Assembly (NCBI GenBank): GCA_040514265.1
Contig: JBEVCD010000040.1
Location: 1 to 21,154, forward strand
DNA length: 21,154 bases
Source of the DNA: WYZ-LMO2 sp040514265
GTDB taxonomy: Archaea > Halobacteriota > Archaeoglobi > Archaeoglobales > Archaeoglobaceae
Direction: 5' to 3'
The position numbers and the translations under genes were made by a program. Below, in pieces: positions 5,633 to 14,019 of this stretch (the stretch's first letter is position 1; each line of letters starts with the position of its first letter). The notes under the pieces were generated by a model. That model saw only the letters and a program-made list of their open reading frames with translations, did not search any database and was not told where the DNA came from.

Positions 5633-6927
5633 ATTCCGAGCCTTGGCAGACCCCTTATCGGTAGCTTCCCCTTCTTCATCTTCTTCATGATGTTCCGCAT
5701 CGTTTCGTAGTACTTCAGCAGCTCCCTCACGTCCTGCGGTGATGTTCCGCTACCTATCGCTATCCTCCTTATTCGTGAGGAGTCGATTATCTTCGGATTG
5801 AGCAGCTCCTCTTCCGTCATCGAGTCCATTATAACCTTGAACTTCTTCATCTTCTCCTGAGTCATCTCCGCCACTTCTTCGTCGATCTTAAAACCGCCGA
5901 GCGGGAGCATTTCGAATATCTTCCTTATCGGACCCATCTTCTGCATAGCCTCTATCTGCTTGTAAACGTCTTTGAGCGTGAAGGTTCCCTTGATGAACTT
6001 CTCTGCGTCGATCTCTTCCTCCTTCATCACCCTCTCGACCTTCTCCATCAGCGCCCTGATGTCGCCCATGCCGAGCAGCCTTGAAACAAAACCAGCCGGA
6101 TCGAAGCGCTCGAAGTCCTCTACCTTCTCCCCGCTGCCTATGAAGGCTATGGGTATCCCTATCTCCCTCGCCGCTGAAAGTGCTCCGCCGCCCTTTGCCG
6201 TTCCGTCGAACTTCGTTATGATTATGCCGTCTATACCCACCGCCTCGTGGAAAGCTTTCGCCTGCTTGCTCGCGAGCTGACCTATCGCTGCGTCGAGGAC
6301 CAGGAGTTTGTAATCGGGCTTCGTAACCTTCGCTATCTCCTTCATCTCCTCTATCAGCTCTTCTTCGAGTGCGTGCCTTCCGGCGGTGTCGATGATAATC
6401 ATGTCGTAGTCTCTGAGAGCTTCGACTCCTCTCTTTGCTATCGCAACGGCGTCCTTCGTGTCCTTCTCTCCGTAGAAACCTATCCCGTAAGCTTCAGCCA
6501 ATTGCTTGAGCTGCTCGTAAGCAGCAGGTCTCCAAGTGTCCGCGGCTATCACAGCCGTCTTCATGCCGCGATCCTTGTAGTACTTCGCTATCTTCGCCGC
6601 AGTAGTGGTCTTTCCGCTCCCCTGCAGACCGACGAGCATTATTCTGCACTTCTTCAGCGGAATCTCCAAGCCCTCTCCGATGCCCCTCAGTAGCTCCTCG
6701 TAGACTATGCGCAGAATGTGCTCCTTAGCCGTGAGAGTCGGCAGAACATCTTCGCTTGTAGCTCTCTTCCTTATCGCATCGCTGATTTCCTTTACGTGTC
6801 TCACGTTGACGTCGGCTTTTATCAGGGCTTTCTGGATGTCTTTCACGACCTCCTCGACGAGCTTCCTGTCAACGCTGCTCGCGCCGAGTATTTTCCTCGC
6901 CACGTCCCTGAGCGCTTCGAGTGCCAT
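5629..6927 (-). CDS. srp54: Signal recognition particle 54-kDa protein (GTPase)
   Basis: SRP54 binds SRP RNA and signal sequences and delivers ribosomes to the receptor FtsY. In the 432-residue protein, an N domain (1-85) is followed by a G domain with G-L-Q-G-S-G-K-T-T-T (100-109), the D-T-W-R-P region, D-T-A-G-R (180-184) and T-K-F-D-G-T-A-K-G-G-G (238-248). A Met-rich M domain (about 290-432, with repeated 'MQKMGP', 'EEELLNP' and 'SSRIRRIAIGSGTS' RNA-binding segment) closes the protein. ATG 6927 gives the usual family N-terminus (MALEALRDVARKI); the frame is open 16 codons further, but that extension would cross the TATA box at 6946-6956. Length is normal. Partner SRP RNA lies at 127-435. 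Overlaps rnhB by 4 nt. Confidence 0.98.
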   Translation of the reverse strand: MALEALRDVARKILGASSVDRKLVEEVVKDIQKALIKADVNVRHVKEISDAIRKRATSEDVLPTLTAKEHILRIVYEELLRGIGEGLEIPLKKCRIMLVGLQGSGKTTTAAKIAKYYKDRGMKTAVIAADTWRPAAYEQLKQLAEAYGIGFYGEKDTKDAVAIAKRGVEALRDYDMIIIDTAGRHALEEELIEEMKEIAKVTKPDYKLLVLDAAIGQLASKQAKAFHEAVGIDGIIITKFDGTAKGGGALSAAREIGIPIAFIGSGEKVEDFERFDPAGFVSRLLGMGDIRALMEKVERVMKEEEIDAEKFIKGTFTLKDVYKQIEAMQKMGPIRKIFEMLPLGGFKIDEEVAEMTQEKMKKFKVIMDSMTEEELLNPKIIDSSRIRRIAIGSGTSPQDVRELLKYYETMRNIMKKMKKGKLPIRGLPRLGI

Positions 6928-6945
6928 TGATGAGAGTCGAGAAAA

Positions 6946-6956
6946 AGTATAAAAAG
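6946..6956. promoter_or_regulatory. Shared bidirectional TATA box, srp54 / UPF0182
   Basis: AGTATAAAAAG is centred at 6951, 24 bp from the srp54 ATG (first base 6927, minus) and 24 bp from an ATG at 6975 (plus). Read on the minus strand it is CTTTTTATACT. No other convincing TATA element lies between the genes, so one element may place polymerase in both directions for two leaderless mRNAs. Confidence 0.6.
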
Positions 6957-6974
6957 TTTGGTGAGGCGGCTGCA

Positions 6975-9545
6975 ATGATGCTACTCGCGATAGCGGCTCT
7001 CGTAGCCCTGGCGGTTGCGCTGTCTGCTGTCTACTACTACACGGAGTTTCTCTGGTTTGAGTCCCTCGGGTACGGCGAAGTCTTCGTCACGTACTTCTCG
7101 CACAGCCTGGCCTTCGGTGCTCTGATCTTCGCAATAGTCTTCGCCATCCTTGCACTCAACAACTTGGCGGTGAGGAAGGCGAGCGAGGAGTTTCTGGGCG
7201 AACCTTTCAGGATTCCGATTCTGGTGGACGCAACCGTAGCTTTCTTCGTAGCCGCGATGCTCTCGCCCAACTGGCAGTCGATGTTCTTCTTTCTGCATTC
7301 CGCGAACTTCGGCGTTGTGGACCCGGTGTTCGGAATGGACGCCTCTTTCTACGTGTTCAAGCTCCCCTTCATCAAACTCATCGTCGGAACTGTTCTGGCG
7401 GCGGTAATATTTGCGGCGATAATCGCAGCGATTTCTTACTCCTACATCTTCCGCTGGGTTCAAACGCTCAGTGAGCTCCTCGAAATATTCCCGCAGCGCG
7501 GGTTTCTTCACATCTCGATTCTGCTCCTCGCGATACTTTTTTCCTCTGCAGCTCTAATCTATCTATCAGCCTTCGAGCTCGTCCACTCACAGCACGGAAT
7601 AATAAGCGGGGCTGGCTACGTAGACGTTAACTACAGAATTCCCGCACTCTTTTTGTCGTCGATTATCTTCGCCGCATCGGCGCTGATCGCCTCGTATTTT
7701 CTGTATTCGGCGAAGGTTGGGAGGGCAGCGATCGCTGTTCTCTCCGCCGTGGGCTTTGTGTTCCTCGCCGCAGTGGTGACGCCAGCTGCGATTCAGAAAT
7801 TCGTGGTGGAGCCGAACGAGCTGGCTTACGAGGAGCGGTACATAGGTTACAGCATCAACTACACGCTGGAAGCCTACGGGCTCACGGACGTGAAGGTCAA
7901 GAGGTTCAACTACGCCGAGAATCTCAGCTACGAGGACGTGATGAGCGAGAGGGCGACCATAGACAACATAAGGATATGGGATCACCGCCCCCTGCGCGAC
8001 GTGTTCAGGCAGCTGCAGCAGATAAGACCCTACTACGTGATCCTCGACATCGACGTAGACAGATACCACATCGACGGAGCTTACACTCAGCTAATGGTGG
8101 CTGCGAGGGAGCTTTCAACGGAAAACCTGCCCAGACAGGCTAAGACGTGGGTGAACGAGCATCTGATATACACCCACGGTTACGGAATCGTAGCCTCACC
8201 GGTCAACGCCGTCGGCGAGGAGGGAATGCCCGTATTCTACCTCTCGGACATCCCCCCAAGGGGAAAGATCGAGGTGAAGGTGCCCCAGATATACTACGGG
8301 GAGCTCGAAGACTACCCCTACGTCATAGTGAAGACGTTACAGCCCGAGTTCGACTATCCGCTCGGTGAGAGAAACGTGTTCACACACTACAACGGCACGG
8401 GCGGGGTTGAACTGAGGGGCATAAACAGACTCCTCTTCGCGTTCCGCTTCGGGGACATTAACATAATCCTTAGCGAGTATATAAAAGAGGACAGCCGTAT
8501 AATGCTGAGGCGCAACGTCGTCGAGAGGGTAAAGGCTATCATGCCCTTCTACGATTACGACTCCGACCCCTACGTGGCGGTGATAGACGGAAAGATATAC
8601 TGGGTGATCGACGCGTACTCGAAGCTCGACAACTTCCCCTACTCCGTAAGACACGGTGACTTTAACTACATGCGGAACCCCGTCAAGGTTTTCGTCGACG
8701 CCTACAACGGGAGCGTCGAGTTCTACGTGGTTCAGGAGGACGGACTGACGAGAACGATACGCAACGCCGTAGATATATTCAAGCACGACATGCCGGAGGA
8801 GTTCAGGAAGCACATAAGGTATCCGCGGGACTATTTCGAGATCCAAGCTGAGATCTACGCCACCTACCACATGCGCAACGTCGTGTCCTTCTACAACCGC
8901 GAGGACGTCTGGGAGATAGCGAGGGAGAAGTTCGCCGGGAACGTGATAGAGGTTGAACCCTACTACGTAACCCTCTCGCTCGACGAAGAACCAGAGTTCG
9001 TGCTGATACTTCCGATGACACCGAAGGGTAGAAACAACCTCGTCGCCTGGATGGCGGCGAGGTGCGACGAGAAGTACGGAGAACTGATAGTCTACGAGTT
9101 TCCGAAGGGTTCGCTTATCTACGGACCCATGCAGGTTGAAGCGAGAATAGACCAGGACCCGGAGCTCTCCAAGCTCTTCACCCTGTGGGGGCAGATGGGT
9201 AGCGAGGTCATAAGGGGAAACCTCCTCGTCGTCCCCATAAAGAACTCCCTCCTCTACGTCGAACCGATATACTTGCAGGCGGAGTCTACGAAGATCCCGG
9301 AGCTCAGGGGCGTGATAGTCGTTTACGGGGAGAGGCTCGCGATGGGCAAGGATCTCTACGACGCTATAAGACTAGTTTTCGAGAACGTCACCAAAGTTGA
9401 AGAGCCGGTTGAGCCGAAGACCGCCGAGGAAGTTCTTGAAGAGGTGAGGGAGGTTTACGAGAAGATGGTCGAGGCGCTTAAAAACGGGAGGTGGGCGGAG
9501 TTCGGCGAGATGCTAGAGAAGCTCGGAGAGCTCCTCGGCTATTGA
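6975..9545 (+). CDS. UPF0182 family large membrane protein
   Basis: A protein of about 856 residues matching UPF0182 (COG1615). Seven hydrophobic segments occupy roughly residues 1-20, 42-62, 82-97, 132-157, 179-199, 222-244 and 250-272, followed by a ~580-residue soluble, Tyr- and Asp-rich domain probably on the outer face. Family landmarks are F-L-W-F-E-S-L-G-Y right after the first segment, 'DPVFGMDASFYVFKLPF', 'RIWDHRPL', 'WVNEHLIYTHGYGIV', 'YFGEL'-like YYGELEDYPYVIVKT and 'RIDQDPELSKLFTLW'. Function is unknown. The frame is open back to GTG 6921 and ATG 6930; those would add a Lys-rich N-terminus (which could anchor topology) but would place the only TATA box inside the coding region, so 6975 is preferred. 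The 3' end overlaps prs by 33 bp. Confidence 0.85.
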   Translation: MMLLAIAALVALAVALSAVYYYTEFLWFESLGYGEVFVTYFSHSLAFGALIFAIVFAILALNNLAVRKASEEFLGEPFRIPILVDATVAFFVAAMLSPNWQSMFFFLHSANFGVVDPVFGMDASFYVFKLPFIKLIVGTVLAAVIFAAIIAAISYSYIFRWVQTLSELLEIFPQRGFLHISILLLAILFSSAALIYLSAFELVHSQHGIISGAGYVDVNYRIPALFLSSIIFAASALIASYFLYSAKVGRAAIAVLSAVGFVFLAAVVTPAAIQKFVVEPNELAYEERYIGYSINYTLEAYGLTDVKVKRFNYAENLSYEDVMSERATIDNIRIWDHRPLRDVFRQLQQIRPYYVILDIDVDRYHIDGAYTQLMVAARELSTENLPRQAKTWVNEHLIYTHGYGIVASPVNAVGEEGMPVFYLSDIPPRGKIEVKVPQIYYGELEDYPYVIVKTLQPEFDYPLGERNVFTHYNGTGGVELRGINRLLFAFRFGDINIILSEYIKEDSRIMLRRNVVERVKAIMPFYDYDSDPYVAVIDGKIYWVIDAYSKLDNFPYSVRHGDFNYMRNPVKVFVDAYNGSVEFYVVQEDGLTRTIRNAVDIFKHDMPEEFRKHIRYPRDYFEIQAEIYATYHMRNVVSFYNREDVWEIAREKFAGNVIEVEPYYVTLSLDEEPEFVLILPMTPKGRNNLVAWMAARCDEKYGELIVYEFPKGSLIYGPMQVEARIDQDPELSKLFTLWGQMGSEVIRGNLLVVPIKNSLLYVEPIYLQAESTKIPELRGVIVVYGERLAMGKDLYDAIRLVFENVTKVEEPVEPKTAEEVLEEVREVYEKMVEALKNGRWAEFGEMLEKLGELLGY

Positions 9546-10346
9546 ACGTGCTACGCTGATCCTGCTGAACACACATTCCACGGTATCCGTAGCTACTATA
9601 TCTTTTATCCCGCTGCTGAGGATTCTGACGGCTGCGAACGAAGCTAATACCGCGTGGACGCAGGCTACCTCCACCTCCTCGGCTCCGAGGTTGAAGAGGT
9701 GTCTCGCAGCCTCCATTACTGTTCCGCCTGTGGAGACTATGTCGTCCACGATCACGACTTTTTTACCCTCCACGCTCACTTTCTTCGGCGAAATTTCCAC
9801 CCTCTCAGCGTCGATCCTCTTCTTTTCGAGGTAGTCCCATTCGCAGCCAGCGTGTTCGGCTGCTATCTTTACCCTCTCCAGCGAACCCCTGTCTGGAGAA
9901 AGCATGACGACGTCGCTGCCGTAAAATTTCCCTATCAGGGGCATCGCATCGACGTTCCTGAGCCTTCTGAAGTGGGAGGCGGCAGCCTCGCTGTGAATGT
10001 TTACGGTTACGACGCTCTCTGCGTAGCTTTCGAGCAACCTGGCGACTGCTTTTATGCTGACAGCCTCTCCCTCAAGAAACACCCTGTCCTGCCGCGCGTA
10101 ACCCATGTACGGGACGACAGCTAGTATTCTTCCTTCAAGAGCCTCCATCGCGAGCGTTATTGCGACGAGGTCGTCGTTGGAGTTTATGCTCCCCACGACC
10201 ACGTGCTCGTCTTCGTCGCTGATAACTCTCGCGTAAAGTTCTCCGTCGGGGAACCTTCTGAACTCAACCTTCGCGAGCTTCGCGTTAAGAACATCAGCCA
10301 ACCTCTTCGCCAGAGCCGGCGATGAAGGGCACGCGACGACGTCCAT
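9513..10346 (-). CDS. prs: Ribose-phosphate pyrophosphokinase (PRPP synthetase)
   Basis: Makes 5-phosphoribosyl 1-pyrophosphate from ribose 5-phosphate and ATP for nucleotide, histidine and tryptophan synthesis. The 277-residue protein has 'EFRRFPDGELYARV' (28-41), the ATP-loop M-G-Y-A-R-Q-D-R (81-88), H118 in NIHSEAAASHF, the 'MLSPDRGSLERV' phosphate loop and the PRPP-binding V-V-I-V-D-D-I-V-S-T-G-G-T (197-209). It is of the shorter archaeal class (bacterial ones are ~315). A TATA-like CTTTATTTAAC on the minus strand near 10362-10373 is about 22 bp upstream of the ATG. Its C-terminus overlaps the convergent UPF0182 gene by 33 bp. Confidence 0.96.
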   Translation of the reverse strand: MDVVACPSSPALAKRLADVLNAKLAKVEFRRFPDGELYARVISDEDEHVVVGSINSNDDLVAITLAMEALEGRILAVVPYMGYARQDRVFLEGEAVSIKAVARLLESYAESVVTVNIHSEAAASHFRRLRNVDAMPLIGKFYGSDVVMLSPDRGSLERVKIAAEHAGCEWDYLEKKRIDAERVEISPKKVSVEGKKVVIVDDIVSTGGTVMEAARHLFNLGAEEVEVACVHAVLASFAAVRILSSGIKDIVATDTVECVFSRISVARSIAEELSELL

Positions 10347-10432
10347 GGATGAAGTCGCTTTAGTTAAATAAAGAGCTAACCCTCAAGTCTTTCCAGTTCC
10401 GCCCAGCCACTCGAAGAGTCCTGAGAAAAACT

Positions 10433-10441
10433 GATATAAGC
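10433..10441 (+). promoter_or_regulatory. TATA box of the RHH regulator gene
   Basis: GATATAAGC is centred about 28 bp upstream of ATG 10465; the mRNA is probably leaderless or nearly so. Confidence 0.5.
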
Positions 10442-10464
10442 TTTGCGGGAGTGTGTGTTCAGGC

Positions 10465-11061
10465 ATGAAACCTTTCCACAGACTGACGGTTTCACTGACA
10501 GATGAGGAGATGAAGATTCTCGAGGAGCTCCGCCGCGAGAGCGGTGAGAGTCTCAGCAAGATATTCCGAGACGCCATCTACATTTACTACAAGCTCGTAA
10601 AAGCTTCCAGAGTAGCGGGAGTGGATTTCAGGAAGTACTTCACAGACATCGCGAGACTGGCGTTTCACATACACGGTGTTGAGCAGAAGCAGTTCGCGGT
10701 TATCGACAGAGAACTCTACAGGGTTCTGCTGAAGAAACTTCAGGAGAACGTCGATCCCGAAAGCATAGAGAGGGACGAGGAGTTCAGAGCAGCAGTCAGC
10801 GGACTGGTAAAACTCTTCGAAGTTACGAGGGGCGAGTGGGAGAAGTGGGAAAAGAAGGAAAAGCTCGAAGAGATACTTTCGACGCTTGAATTCGCCGGAG
10901 CTGGATTCTTCGCGAAGGTCGGAGACGGAGAATATATATTCAGCACTTATGCAGAATCCACGTCGGTTACGAAAGTCATACTCTCTGCGATTCTCTCAAG
11001 CGCAGGAATCGATTGCGAAGTGGAGTCCTCACCCGGGAAAATATTCGTGAGGCTCAGGTAG
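10465..11061 (+). CDS. Ribbon-helix-helix transcriptional regulator
   Basis: The N-terminus (residues ~5-44, HRLTVSLTDEEMKILEELRR... ending in YYKL) has the strand-helix-helix pattern of CopG/Arc-type DNA-binding proteins. The remaining ~150 residues are a separate domain with a predicted helical centre (60-130, including W-E-K-W-E-K-K-E-K) and an alpha/beta C-terminus (EFAGAGFFAKVGDGEYIF.. to IFVRLR) that could bind a ligand or oligomerise; I do not recognise it. ATG 10465 is preferred over ATG 10453 because it places the TATA box at the normal distance. It lies just upstream of acs in the same direction, with an AT-rich 160-bp gap that contains an inverted repeat, so control of acetate genes is a reasonable guess only. 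Confidence 0.85.
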   Translation: MKPFHRLTVSLTDEEMKILEELRRESGESLSKIFRDAIYIYYKLVKASRVAGVDFRKYFTDIARLAFHIHGVEQKQFAVIDRELYRVLLKKLQENVDPESIERDEEFRAAVSGLVKLFEVTRGEWEKWEKKEKLEEILSTLEFAGAGFFAKVGDGEYIFSTYAESTSVTKVILSAILSSAGIDCEVESSPGKIFVRLR

Positions 11062-11221
11062 TCATCCTTCAGGTAATCTCAACACTCTTTTCAGAAAATT
11101 TTTAATCGTATTAAATTTGTGCAGTTGATAATATTTTCGCCACTTTAATTGCACAAAATTACAGTCAGTATGCGTTTTTAATAAATAATTTTAAAAATGA
11201 CTAGCTATAAGAAATTACCGT
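11062..11221. promoter_or_regulatory. AT-rich acs promoter region with inverted repeat
   Basis: This 160-bp gap has a T-run after the regulator gene (11099-11103), an inverted repeat TTTGTGCA (11116-11123) / TGCACAAA (11150-11157), and a long TATA-like tract TTTTTAATAAATAATTTTAAAAAT (two AT blocks, 11175-11198) whose right half is 26-30 bp from the acs ATG. No Shine-Dalgarno sequence precedes the ATG. The inverted repeat lies upstream of the TATA tract, where an activator or repressor could bind. Confidence 0.5.
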
Positions 11222-13270
11222 ATGGCGGACCCTATGGAAGCGATGCGGAAGGAGTTCGAGACGTACATCATACCGCCGAGCTGGAGGGATAAGGTCTGGA
11301 ACATCGAGGAGTTTAGGAAGTTCCACGAGGAGACGACGAAGGACAAGGAGTCGATATGCAAGTGGTGGGAGAAGTGGGCGAACGAGCTACCTTGGTTCAA
11401 GAAGTGGGAGAAGGTCCTAGACGACAGCAATCCGCCGTTCTACAGGTGGTTCGTGGGAGCTGAAACAAACCTCGCGTACCTCTGCACGGACTGGCAGATC
11501 GAACAGGGAAGGAAGAACAAGGTGGCTATAATCTGGGAGGGAGAGCCGGTAGATGAGAGGGGTGAGCCCAAAGACGTAAGGAAGCTCACTTACTACGACC
11601 TCTATCGCGAGTCGAACAGGATAGCGATGATGCTCAGGGACAAGCTCGGCGTAAAGAAGGGCGAGGTACTTACGTTCTACCTACCGATGATCCCAGAACT
11701 TCCGCTGTTCATGCTGGCGGTTCAGAGGCTTGGAGCGGGACACAGCGTAGTGTTCAGCGGATTCAGCGCCGAGGCGCTGGCTGTGAGAGTGATGGACGCC
11801 GGAGCAAGGATAATAGTCACGGCGGACGGCGTTTACAGGAGGGGCAGGGTTCTGAACCTCAAGGCTGTCGTCGATGAAGCTGTAAAGATCTGCGAGCAGC
11901 AGGGGCATAAGGTTGAGAAGGTGATCGTAGTCGAAAGGGTCGGCGGGATGGACATACCCTGGAACCCGGAGCGCGACGTCTGGTTCCACGAGCTCATGTC
12001 CGACATCCCGAAGAACGCCCGCGTGGACTGCGTGCCCATGGGCAGCGAGGACTTCAGCTTCGTACTCTACACCTCCGGAACGACCGGAAGACCGAAGGGT
12101 GCCCAACACAGCGTTGCCGGATACGCCGTGCATCTGTATGCGACGATGAAGATGATATTCGACATACGCGACGACGACATCTTCTGGTGCACTGCCGACA
12201 TAGGCTGGATAACGGGACACAGCTACATAGTCTACGGACCGCTAATGCACGGTGCGACTGTTGTAATGTACGAGGGAGCTCCCGACTATCCTGATATAAG
12301 CAGATGGGCTGCCATGATTGAGAGGTATGGTGTGACGATATTCTACACGGCTCCGACGGCAATAAGAATGCTCATGCGATTCCCGGAGGAGAACTACACT
12401 AAGCACGACCTGTCCACGCTCCGCATAATACACAGCGTCGGAGAGCCGATAAATCCCGAAGCCTGGCGCTGGTATTACAGGGTCTTCGGCAGAGAAGACG
12501 TCGTTTGTTCCAGCACGTGGTGGATGACCGAAACAGGCGGAATTCTGACGGGGCACTTCCCCGGACTTGGCAAGATATTCCCGCTGAAGCCGGGAACCAA
12601 CGGATTCCCGATCCCCGGCGTTAAAATGGAGGTGTTCGACGACGAGGGCAATCCTGTGAAGCCCGGAGAGAGGGGGTACCTGGTGGTCTCTACGCCATGG
12701 CCGGGAATGCTGATGACGCTGTTCAAGGATCCGAACAGATACATCGAGGTCTACTTCGGAAAGTACAAGCACAAGGGCTGGTACTACTACACCGGCGACT
12801 TCGCGATGATCGATCAGGACGGCTACATCTGGGTCCTCGGCAGAGCTGACGACGTGCTGAAGGTCGCGGGACACAGAATTGGCACCGCCGAAGTCGAGTC
12901 GGCGATGGTGAAGCACCCAGCCGTAGCCGAGGCTGCGTGCGTCGGTAAGAGCGATCCTGTGAAGGGTGAAATTCCGCTGATCTACGTGGTGCTGAAGAAG
13001 GGCTACGAGCCGTCCCCGCAGATGGTCGAGGAGCTCAAGAAGCACCTGAGAGCTACGATGGGTCCCGTTGTTGCAAGTGATGCGCTCATAACGTTCGTCG
13101 AGACGCTGCCGAAGACGAGGAGCGGAAAGATCATGCGCCGCTTGCTGAGAGCCGTCGCTGAAGGTAAACCTCTGGGCGACGTGACGACGCTGGAAAGCGA
13201 TGTTGCAGTCGAAGAGGCGAAGAAAGCTTACGAGATGGTCAAGGCGGCCCTCGAAAGGTCCGGAACTTAA
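11222..13270 (+). CDS. acs: Acetyl-CoA synthetase, AMP-forming
   Basis: Activates acetate with ATP and CoA to acetyl-CoA, giving AMP and PPi, so external or recycled acetate can enter the acetyl-CoA pathway. The 682-residue protein is full length for Acs. It has an N-terminal 'FWRWF'-type region (FYRWFVGAETNLAYLC, ~73-88), the adenylation P-loop Y-T-S-G-T-T-G-R-P-K-G (283-293), 'TADIGWITGHSYIVYGPL', and W-W-M-T-E-T-G-G (433-440), whose Trp is the residue that restricts the acyl pocket to acetate in known Acs enzymes. 'YYTGDFAMIDQDGYIWVLGRADDVLKVAGHRIGTAEVE' is the hinge and C-domain core, and the catalytic lysine is K636 in T-R-S-G-K-I-M-R-R, a known acetylation site in homologues. ATG 11222 gives a normal N-terminus. 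The transporter follows after 23 bp. Confidence 0.97.
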   Translation: MADPMEAMRKEFETYIIPPSWRDKVWNIEEFRKFHEETTKDKESICKWWEKWANELPWFKKWEKVLDDSNPPFYRWFVGAETNLAYLCTDWQIEQGRKNKVAIIWEGEPVDERGEPKDVRKLTYYDLYRESNRIAMMLRDKLGVKKGEVLTFYLPMIPELPLFMLAVQRLGAGHSVVFSGFSAEALAVRVMDAGARIIVTADGVYRRGRVLNLKAVVDEAVKICEQQGHKVEKVIVVERVGGMDIPWNPERDVWFHELMSDIPKNARVDCVPMGSEDFSFVLYTSGTTGRPKGAQHSVAGYAVHLYATMKMIFDIRDDDIFWCTADIGWITGHSYIVYGPLMHGATVVMYEGAPDYPDISRWAAMIERYGVTIFYTAPTAIRMLMRFPEENYTKHDLSTLRIIHSVGEPINPEAWRWYYRVFGREDVVCSSTWWMTETGGILTGHFPGLGKIFPLKPGTNGFPIPGVKMEVFDDEGNPVKPGERGYLVVSTPWPGMLMTLFKDPNRYIEVYFGKYKHKGWYYYTGDFAMIDQDGYIWVLGRADDVLKVAGHRIGTAEVESAMVKHPAVAEAACVGKSDPVKGEIPLIYVVLKKGYEPSPQMVEELKKHLRATMGPVVASDALITFVETLPKTRSGKIMRRLLRAVAEGKPLGDVTTLESDVAVEEAKKAYEMVKAALERSGT

Positions 13271-13293
13271 ATTTTTTTGAAGGGTGGTGCAGT

Positions 13294-13893
13294 ATGTCAA
13301 ACGAAGCAAAATATGAAGAAATTGGGATGTACAAAGAATGGTGGGCCAACCCCGCTCCACTTGGACTGATGGGATTCGCATTGACAACGATGGTTACGGG
13401 CTTACATCACATGGGCTTTTGGGGGGCAGGGCCAACCTTAGCTCTGGCGATTGCTTTTGGTGGAACAGCGCAGTTCTTTGCAGGGGTAGTCGACATGAGG
13501 AAGGGTAGCTTGTTCGGCGGCACAGCGTTTTGCTCATATGGCGCCTTTTGGTGGGCAGTATTCTTCATGATTGTATTATCAAAGGCAGGGATCATTGAAG
13601 TTACTGCAAGTGACGAATGCGGATTCTTTGCTGTGTGGGCAATGTTTACCTTCGCACTGCTGATTTCAGCTTTCAGGATAGGGAAGTTCGTAGGCACTTT
13701 GTTCCTGCTGCTCTTCATAGCGTTCGTACTCCTTACAGTGTTTACCTGGGGGTTGTCGGTAGGAATGGACATGAGTAGATTCAGAATCGCAATGGGGGCG
13801 GAGATCTTCATTACTGGACTGTTAGCCTGGTACATAGCAATGGCGGAAGTCGCCAACACAATATACCAGAGACAAGTACTGCCCCTTTCCTGA
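13294..13893 (+). CDS. Acetate/succinate transporter family (GPR1/FUN34/YaaH)
   Basis: The 199-residue protein has the family's N-terminal signature N-P-A-P-L-G-L (19-25) and six hydrophobic segments, the normal size and topology of SatP/AceTr transporters that move acetate or succinate with protons, or form acetate channels. A ribosome-binding GGGTGGTG lies about 7 nt before the ATG, unlike the leaderless first genes nearby, fitting a second gene of an acs operon. The gap of 23 bp holds a T7 run (13272-13278) that might partly terminate transcription. Base use is more AT-rich than in acs in places: 13561-13620 has 23 G+C of 60 against 35 of 60 in acs at 12601-12660. This may reflect a membrane protein's codon needs or later acquisition. 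Confidence 0.93.
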   Translation: MSNEAKYEEIGMYKEWWANPAPLGLMGFALTTMVTGLHHMGFWGAGPTLALAIAFGGTAQFFAGVVDMRKGSLFGGTAFCSYGAFWWAVFFMIVLSKAGIIEVTASDECGFFAVWAMFTFALLISAFRIGKFVGTLFLLLFIAFVLLTVFTWGLSVGMDMSRFRIAMGAEIFITGLLAWYIAMAEVANTIYQRQVLPLS

Positions 13894-13907
13894 AGGTTAA
13901 TTTTCAA

Positions 13908-13914
13908 TTTTTTT
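13908..13914 (+). terminator. Poly-T terminator candidate after acs-transporter
   Basis: A run of seven T lies 15 bp after the transporter stop codon, following TTAATTTTCAA; archaeal transcription commonly ends at such T-runs without a hairpin. Confidence 0.5.
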
Positions 13915-14019
13915 GTGCTTTGATTGCAGTTTTCAAGCTATCCACGATAAATTATTTTTAATTCGGCTTGTGGATCGCGAGAATCGTAAGCTTGATAAGA
14001 ACTGAATTTTAATTCAATC

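Noticed and set aside
12242..13387. Long 381-codon frame antisense to acs
   Set aside because: Composition is Arg/His/Leu-rich without motifs; a by-product of codon bias in acs, which is a certain gene.
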